This document shows positions 57,186 to 64,000 of a stretch of 64,000 nucleotides of DNA, piece after piece. The translations under genes and the position numbers were made by a program. A model generated the notes under the pieces. It worked only from the letters and a program-made list of their open reading frames with translations, was not told where the DNA came from and did not search any database. The stretch is taken from positions 117,875 through 181,874 of the forward strand of contig NW_006768849.1 in NCBI RefSeq assembly GCF_000204055.1, given 5' to 3'. This stretch comes from Melampsora larici-populina 98AG31. Its lineage: Eukaryota > Basidiomycota > Pucciniomycetes > Pucciniales > Melampsoraceae. The first letter of the stretch is position 1; the number at the start of each line of letters is the position of its first letter.

Positions 57186-58784
57186 ATGATTCTTCAGTTT
57201 GTCTTTTAAGACTTTAATTTCTTCACGTCTGATCCAAAAAAAACCAAATCAAACCAAAAAGAACCCAAGAAATTCAGTAATCTAAAACGATCTCTTACCA
57301 ATTTATCTTTCCAAAAAAAGAAACACCAAAGGAATTCAAGACCAAGGAAAGAAGACTTACAATTCAATTAAACTGATCTTTAAACTTACTGAATCTTCTA
57401 ATTGTCTTCTTGAATTAGCTTCTTCTAGGTAGCCTTCAACTAATCTTTCTTGTTCTAAAAGTACATTTAATTGATTAAAGTCTTGATTAGTTTGATTACT
57501 CAGACTAGTTTGAATCGAATTGGAATTCGAATTAAAAGGTAACACTTCATTCTCTTTTGAGATTGTGTTAGATTCGATTCTTTCAGCCGGAATCAAAGCT
57601 TTAGACCTAACCGAAAAAGGCTTATCATGTTTAGTTAAACTAGTAATCGAACTCGAAGAACTCTTGGGTCATTCAATCACATCAAACCCTCCAATACTTC
57701 TGATTAATCCCATATGATCATGTAAGAAGAATGCAGAACGAGTGATGATGGCTTTCTTTAACCTTTCTTCTGATGTGTTTTGAGAATGGTTCGAGTTTGA
57801 GGGATGGGTTAGGTGGGATAACCTTTTGGAGGTCGAATCGTAGGATTGTAGGTTCCGTAAAAGTCTTTTGCTCATGTTCATTAATTGAAGTGGTGGTAAT
57901 GGTTTACTTGGGTTTAGATTCGAAGTGGGATTTCTGATTTTCAAAAACGAAACCAAAAGATTAATGATTGAAGTGGTTTTAGGAAATTTTTTATTGGGAT
58001 CTGATTAACTTACTTTGAATTGATCATCATTTCTTGAAACTCAGGTAAACTACGTTCGATTTCATCTTGTAATTGTTTCAGAATCGAATAAAGTTTCAAG
58101 TACTCTGGAAGATCGATAGGATAAGTCATCGATTGTCTTCTCAAGACGATCGTTAAACATTCTCGACAGACTCTTACACCTTTAGGTTTAGAGATCAATG
58201 GATTGTGTGGAACCGAATTCGGGTCTGGTTTTTTATGGATCATATCAAAGACGCTTTGTCGATCGTCTGGACTCATGCCGATCTCTTCGTCATTCAATTC
58301 AATGATTCTTCCTTGATAATGTTGATCTTGGTTTAAGATCCATGATTTCTCGTGACCCGGATTCGATTCATTTGTCATAGTTCTAGACTTGATTAATTCT
58401 TCACTATCCCATTCGAATCTAATAAAACTTGAACACCTTTCTTTTCGAGTTTGTTTTTCTTCTTCTCCAGCTCCTCCATGAATCGGTTCATCAATCGGTA
58501 AGAAACAGATCACTTTTCCACATAACCTACAATGATGTTTTCGTACTCTTACACTGAATTGTGAATTACAAATCGCACATCGTTTGATTTCTGAATCTTC
58601 TTGCCATCTTACTATGGTTTGTTCTTTGGATCTGATAGTTGAAGTACTTTCGATCAAACCTGAAAGATAATGATTTGTAAGATTTGTAAATGAATTCAAA
58701 AGTGGTGTGTTCGTAGTACTATTATCGTCTTTTGAAGTTGATTTTGAGGTAGATGGGTTTGGGAAATGTAAATCGATTAACTTA
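57186..58784 (-). pseudogene. Vac1/Pep7 (rabenosyn-5-like) FYVE gene fragment embedded in the FAS copy
   Basis: Reads SKLIDLHFPNPS, then IVRWQEDSEIKRCAICNSQF and VRVRKHHCRLCGKVICFLP (FYVE zinc finger of the Vac1/rabenosyn type, about 58,620-58,495). After a linker come PKGVRVCRECLTIVL, LQDEIERSLPEFQEMM and a coiled coil VLLEQERLVEGYLEEANSRR, ending REEIKVLKDKLKNH with a stop near 57,188. It retains introns. A TGA at 57,671-57,669 interrupts it. Its 5' portion is missing: the first bases are also a GTAAGT donor directly after FAS sequence. Its stop lies two bases before FAS sequence resumes. Confidence 0.8.
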
Positions 58785-61700
58785 CTATCACGATACATGG
58801 GTGCAGTGCCGATAGCCTCGCGACAATTGCTGAGAAGGATTTGCCCAAAATCCTTGGCGAGTCGGTAGCGTTCTCCTTTCAACGCGTCAGTGTTGTCGAG
58901 ATAATACTGCATATAATCTAACAACGCTGGGTTGGCTCGGTTCATGATCACCAGACACTATCGATGTGAACGTGATCAGCTACTTGACGCCAGACATTCC
59001 GAAACCACCGGGCATCTTGCTACCGATCAAACGAGAAACTAAACGACTCGTATGTTTACCCATTGTGCCACTGTAGCTTGAGCCGAGTGCGGCACCAAGT
59101 TCGTCGAGTGGCATTTCTTCAGCTTTGTCGGGTGCGGAGCCGAATTCGGCCTCTGATGAGATAAACGTGCATTTTGATTAGTTCAACTCGAAGGAAATGA
59201 ATCTTCTTGGAACACTCACGTGCGCTTCCGAGCAGCTCGTTCTGCAAAGTATACTTGCCACCGACTAGGTCCTTGATTGCCTTGGAGAGGGGTACCTCGG
59301 ACAACGGTTTTTTGAGACCTTGAGCGATCAAGACTCTGAGCGTTTCGACAGCTTTCAAAGGTTCGCGAGGTACCGCGACGGCTGGGCCAGCTGATGCAGC
59401 TGGAGCTGCAACTGCAACAGGTGCGGCAGCGACGCCAGGAGCAGCAGCAGATGAAGATGCAGCGGCAGGAGCCTCTTCAGGCGCCTCCTCCACTTCATTT
59501 TCATACTGGTAGTAGATCTCCTTTGAGTTTTTCGAGATACAAAGGATTTCACGAGTCATGTTGCTCGCCAAATCGCTTTTCTCGAATTTGAGCTTCAATG
59601 TTCGCGCAGCCATACCAGTCAGGGTAGGACACGGTCCAGACTCGATCAACCGTTGGATGTTGAATTCCTCGGGAGAGAAAAGTCGGTCTTGGGTTTGAAC
59701 CCAAAGAACAGGCCTAGGTTCACAAGTCATAAGAGACGTGAGCCACTTCCTGAGCGTCAGAGAAAGAAAAACAGAAGAAAGGCTTACGATGCAAATTGGT
59801 ACGCCAAGAGTCCCACAATGATGACATAACCTAGCTTGTTACGATTCTCAGGGAGGTCCCAACCATCTGCAGTCCAGTTCTTCAGAGCCTTCTCAAGTCT
59901 TGGAGAGTTAGTTTGTTGATAAATTCTGTCGGCATATTCCCTTGAAATTTGAAACGGCTCGGCAATCAAGTTAGGAATGTATTTGCCGATGAGCAATTCG
60001 GGATTGAGGTGAGCGGGGTTGAGCTTCTTCGATAGGTATGCTCTGAAGGGCATCACACCAGCCCATAGATACCGCGAGTGGAAGGGTACATCGATTCCGG
60101 GCAATGGGATCGATCTGCGTCAAAAGAACTCGATCAGTACTAGTGAAATGACTCATATATTGACAACATAGCTTGTAAGAGTGGGACTCACGCAAAACCA
60201 CGCTCTAAAACAATGAATCCATCCTTTTTCTCTTTGGCCACGGATTCCTTGTGACATTCATCGACAATCTCGGTAAGTTTATCTTTGACTTCCTCTAGTA
60301 ACATCATCGCCTGTAGTTTCGCGATATCGATATTTTGAATCTTCAAGAAGTTGAGGACATTGGTCAAGGTCTGTAAAGCTACCAGTTCACCCGCGGCGAC
60401 ATATTGTTGACCTTCAACGTTGAAATTGACAATCTCCACCAAGACGTTGCATCGCTTGGAGATGGTCTCGACCACCTCTCGAAGAGCTGCATCAGTGAAA
60501 CTTTTACCGATTCGACTAGGATTGACAGCGGCCATAGCATAGTTGGATCAATTGTGTTCATCTCGCTCAACTGCACGCTGCATGGTGATACCTCGGAAAA
60601 AGACGACATCGACCGAAGAGGAAATAGGAAGAATACCAGCCATACTCGCCAACGCAGAATACTCTCCAAGACTGTGCCCAGCAAACGCTGCGCCTACTTG
60701 TACCAAACCCTTCTCACGCATATCCTCAAAGGCAGCTTTTTCAGTAACCACCAATGCGATGTGTGCGAATTGAGTCGCATATAAAAGACCAGTAGGCGAT
60801 GAGAAGGTGTATTGGGAGGTTCGTAGATCGATGTCTCCGAACAAGGGTAAAGTCTTGACGTTGCCATCTTTATCGGTGGTCTGGTATGACATCTCCATGT
60901 ATCGCTGTCGGATTCCGTGTCCCTTGATTCCGCCAAAGTGAACAACTTTCTCCTTAGGATTGTTGCGAACGATTTCAGGAATACTGAATCCATACACTTC
61001 ACCAAGATTTCGGTCAGCTTCGTCCCAAACAGTCTTGGCCACTGCAGATTCGTTGTAAAGAAACAGTCCCATGCCTTGTTCCTGACTACCTTGACCGGTG
61101 AAGACGTAGGCAGTCGGAGCTTGGGCTACTTCAGCTGTCCCGACTAATACTTTTGTAGGTGGGGTGGAGGAAGATGATTCAGACGGTAAGGCAAGCGTGG
61201 TGACGGAAATAAGTTTGTTTCCTCTTGAAGTTTGACCGATGTGTTTCAATTCGACTTTGAGAGGCGTATTGGGCAAAAGCATGCCAGTGAAGGAGACATC
61301 GTAACTCTTGACGAGAGATCCATGTCCCTCGGCCGCAACTCGTTCGACAACACTCCGAGTCGCCGCACTAGACCACATAGCGTGAGTGATGGTACCGGGC
61401 AGAGAAGCGAGACTAGCGAAGTAAGGATTGCAGTGAATAGGATTCCAGTCGGAACTCGAGTGGGAATAAGCTTGGTTACTGGGAGGGGTGGAGAGTTCTT
61501 CGGGATGATCATCTTTGATGACATAACCTCCGTTAGTAAATAAGATGTGTTGACCGACAGGACTCCCAGACCTCTTGAGATATTCGACAACGGGATTTCC
61601 TCGAGATGGTAGAGAAGAGTTGTAAGTGATGGTAGCCACCTGGACAAGTTGATTGGGGTCGGCGCCGAGGCCAGTGAGATAGGTGAAGCCTTCAACTTGA

Positions 61701-62883
61701 ACATTCGAGTAAACGCTCTTCTCTCTGTAACGGTACGAAGATGAGGCTTTGAACGTCAACGTCTGACCAGCGGCAAGGTTGACTTTCTCATCGTCCCAAT
61801 CAAACCACTCTTTAGACGGACAGCGATATCGGTGGTTGTAGCCATGGTGACTTTGTACTCGGGGTCATCTTCAGACATGAAAGTTGCGTCATAGTCATCG
61901 AATCGACCGCGATAGAAAAAGGATAACAATACGTCCATAACCGCCACTTTGGCGCCATCTTTCAAGAGGAAGACGGTACCCTTAACAGATACGGTTTTTC
62001 CAGTTTCACTGTTGGTGATGCTAGCAATTTTGGCTTCGCTAACAACGACATCGCCCACCTGAAAGATGGATTCATGTCAGCAAAATGATTGGGAATTCAC
62101 ATGACATGTAATGGACAACCCTTGAGTTGAGGTGCACGGTGCCTCATGGAGTCATGGTGAATCCGTTACTGAGATGGACCAAGGCAAGTAAATCACCAGG
62201 TACAGATTTTGGGAAAAGGGGCTTCATAATCGCCTTCCAGCCGAGTTTGATACTGAAATCCATGGGAACTTCCATTCGAGCGTTCGAAGCACGGTATACA
62301 TCGGATTTGTTAAGGGTTACATTGGTGAAAGATTCGACATCTTGGGCAGTGATGGTGACTTCAGGGCCCTCAAAGACCGCATTTGGGGATGTAGGGAGTT
62401 GCTCCAATTCCTCCTACAAATTTTCAATTTTCACGAATAGCAGTTATTAGTTGGAGTACGAGGACGGCAATTTAAATCTGCGTTGAAGTTTGAAAACACT
62501 TACCTCGGTACCGAGGTCCCAAATGTGGCAGTAATGTTTCTTGATGCGTTCAACGCGACCATCAGAAACCTCGTGAATGGGAGCCCACGGTGTCTCTGGA
62601 GAATACTTGTATTGTAAATCGATTTGCGAGACTTTGAGAGGGGTGGTTGGGGTAGCATCAGCTGGTGTAGAATATCCGACTGTAATTGTTTCCAGGCATG
62701 TAACTGTGAATCAAGTAAGAGGTTGAAGCTTCAAATCAGTAGCTTGTTCCAAGTGCAGGGATAGAAGGGGTAGCGAGTTTCATACTTATTTTACCTCAAT
62801 CAGCCTCAATCAGACTAGTCTTCTTATCGAAGGAGATCTTTAAAGCCTGATGCAATGCCTCACAATCGATCTCAGCCATGATC
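58785..62883 (-). pseudogene. Fused fungal fatty acid synthase, DH to ACP part, broken copy
   Basis: From 62,883 leftward: WAPIHEVSDGRV, HYCHIWDLGTEEELEQLP, GDLLALVHLSNGFTM, GTVFLLKDGAKVAVMDV, EWFDWDD in a shifted frame, then the malonyl/palmitoyl transferase (YVFTGQGSQEQGMGLFLYNE; active-site GHSLGEYSAL near 60,680), VDVPFHSRYLWAGVMPFRAY, GPCPTLTGMAARTLK, an Ala/Pro linker and the ACP. The beta end runs directly into the ACP, so the source is a fused beta-alpha FAS. Lesions: TGA at 60,550-60,548, a frameshift near 61,815, and the ACP serine of GGKSTLQNE is Tyr (59,253-59,251). A deletion of about 100+ residues lies near 58,970. The N-terminal AT and ER domains are absent. Confidence 0.9.
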
Positions 62884-63069
62884 AGCTGTGTGAGGATGAA
62901 ATTTGATAGTGCTCGATGCCATAAGGTAACTTAGGCATTGAAAAGGAGTAGGATGTCTGTATTGCACCGTGAGAGTTATTGCCGGTAACAGCGTCTAGCA
63001 AGTGCTTTGACGAGTCATATAGGGTGAAGAGGTAGCATCGGTTAATTGAGTCGACAGGCGTGTCCTGGA

Positions 63070-63656
63070 TCCACCTCCGCCACCAAGTGCAATGGCCCGG
63101 TGATTTGTGTCCAAAGATGGTAGAGTGTCGGTATGCGAGAAGCTTGTTGATTTGATGCTGGCTGATGGCTGGCTCGTGACCTATGCGGTGAAGTGATCGA
63201 AAGAAGAGCTTGGAATATACTATCGAGGTTAATATAAGTAAGATGATGAGTGATGAGATTATAAGAATGATGATTGATGAGGTTATAAGAATGATGACAA
63301 AAAGAAACTATTTGTAAGACGGATGTAAAACCAGGGAAAGTGAATATAAAAGACAAGCACCTTCAAGCACCTCATGGGTTCTTTACAAGGAAGATACAAA
63401 GATGGCTAAATGCCCTGAAGGCCGGTTGTACACTGCAAACAAGGCGCTTCAAGCCATTTTTTGGTCGTTTGTACATACACATGGGCATGCACACTTTCAA
63501 AATTCCGTCCCAATTCCGTCACAGAATTTTAGTTTTTTTTGGGAACATCAAACTTCCGTCCCAATTCCGTCACGGGATTTTGATTTTTTTGGCAATCAAA
63601 ATTCTGGACAAAAAAAATCAAAATTCCTTACGGAATTGCAACATTTGTTTGTAGTG
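63070..63656 (-). repeat. Right long terminal inverted repeat of the CACTA-ended block
   Basis: It is the inverted match of 44,300-45,480 without the 627-bp MITE. Subterminal AATTCCGTC/GACGGAATT words occur several times within the last 170 bp, and the terminal sequence is GCAACATTTGTTTGTAGTG. The CTCGATAGTATATTCC region shows the empty site of the MITE found in the left arm. Confidence 0.85.
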
Positions 63657-64000
63657 GGGGGAGCCCGGGCAAGGGATCGGCTGACTTTTGTGTCACGGTT
63701 TAATTTGCCACTGACGTCAACACCGATCTCTCGGTCTGCCGATCCCTTCCTGTGGGTTACTCACACCCTCTATTTGGGTGAGGCTCGTGAGAGTCTCAAC
63801 CCGTTGAGTTACCCTCAGCTCGCACGGGCCTTGCCCTTCGTTGATTTTGTGTGTGATTTGTCACCGGTGACTTCTTGGCTCATTCAACACAATATTCTGT
63901 ATTTCATCTCCGCTCCAAATCCTTCTGTTCAGTTAACTCTAATTTATAGAATGATACCCTCTTCCTCTCTATATCCAACTCACTGTTCCTTCTATCTATA
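63657..64000 (+). repeat. Flank repeat resumes after the CACTA-ended block
   Basis: GGGGGAGCCCGGGCAAGGGA and the following ~65 bp match copy A (43,415-43,497) with few differences. After the GATCTCTC word the two diverge. The rest (GTGGGTTACTCACACCC, GTGAGAGTCTCAACCCG) looks like repeat DNA, possibly an LTR end, and is cut by the window border. Confidence 0.7.

Larger units (their letters stand above)
44300..63656. mobile_element. Giant 19.4-kb CACTA-ended non-autonomous element carrying host gene fragments
   Basis: The block starts CACTACAAACAAATGTTGC and ends with the exact inverted sequence. The first ~100 bp of each end differ at about three positions. GGG flanks both sides (44,297-44,299 and 63,657-63,659), and the uninterrupted target in copy A (43,405-43,440) has five G where the two sides together have eight, fitting a 3-bp duplication. 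CACTAC termini, 3-bp duplication and subterminal GACGGAATT/AATTCCGTC repeats are features of the CACTA (EnSpm) superfamily. It contains decayed pieces of at least five cellular genes and no transposase that I recognise. Two independent insertions at the same site in two repeat copies cannot be wholly excluded. Confidence 0.75.

Noticed and set aside
56250..62883. Functional fatty acid synthase gene
   Set aside because: In-frame stops, a frameshift, loss of the ACP serine, an internal deletion, missing N- and C-terminal domains and a foreign insert; a captured relic.
46544..62883. RIP-type mutation as cause of the stops
   Set aside because: Stops include G-to-T and TGG-to-TGA changes, not consistently CpA-to-TpA, so ordinary decay fits better; only a dinucleotide count could settle it.
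44300..63656. Starship or Helitron as the carrier
   Set aside because: No DUF3435 captain gene or Rep/helicase is seen, and the long inverted arms with CACTAC ends and a 3-bp duplication fit CACTA instead.
1..64000. tRNA, rRNA or other RNA genes
   Set aside because: I did not recognise any cloverleaf with A/B boxes or rRNA segments by eye; tRNAscan and Infernal runs would decide.

Overview
The window is nuclear DNA of a basidiomycete fungus, most likely a rust (Pucciniales). It has dense 55-90 bp GT-AG introns, AT-rich intergenic DNA, single-copy fungal housekeeping genes, a secreted cysteine-rich protein of effector type, and a very heavy load of DIRS, hAT, PIF/Harbinger, Tc1/mariner and CACTA-like elements. 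The rust assignment is inference; no species can be named from the sequence alone.

Layout. 1-8.2 kb is a transposon graveyard: a palindromic hAT-like MITE, a decayed DIRS-type tyrosine-recombinase retroelement and a decayed Harbinger transposase. 8.2-30.9 kb is a gene island of seven intact-looking genes: URB2 (-, 27S pre-rRNA processing), a PA-TM-RING E3 ubiquitin ligase (+), a GT32-type glycosyltransferase (-), VPS27 (-, ESCRT-0), SEC20 (+, ER SNARE ending in HDEL), YHM2 (+, mitochondrial citrate/oxoglutarate carrier) and a 173-residue secreted Cys-rich protein (+). VPS27, SEC20, the RING ligase and the glycosyltransferase all belong to the endomembrane system, but nothing suggests co-regulation beyond two divergent promoters. 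31-44.3 kb is again repeats: a TA-flanked MITE, a dead Tc1-like transposase, hAT-type elements with 7-8 bp target duplications, a DIRS gag-like relic and a 156-bp tandem array.

The standout is 44,300-63,656. This 19,357-bp block starts CACTAC and ends GTAGTG, has near-identical long terminal inverted repeats (about 550-600 bp per arm) and is flanked by GGG on both sides. A second copy of the flanking repeat at 43,238-43,527 shows the uninterrupted target. The block therefore behaves as one giant CACTA-ended, non-autonomous element. Inside are decayed, intron-containing pieces of at least five unrelated cellular genes: a hybrid histidine kinase receiver domain, cytoplasmic dynein heavy chain, a Ski2-like (Slh1/ASCC3/Brr2-type) helicase, the fused fungal fatty acid synthase, and a Vac1/rabenosyn-5 FYVE gene embedded inside the FAS copy. 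Every recognised piece has stops, frameshifts or lost catalytic residues. The two largest captured genes read inward from the two ends. This looks like a mega Pack-CACTA. I see no transposase in it.
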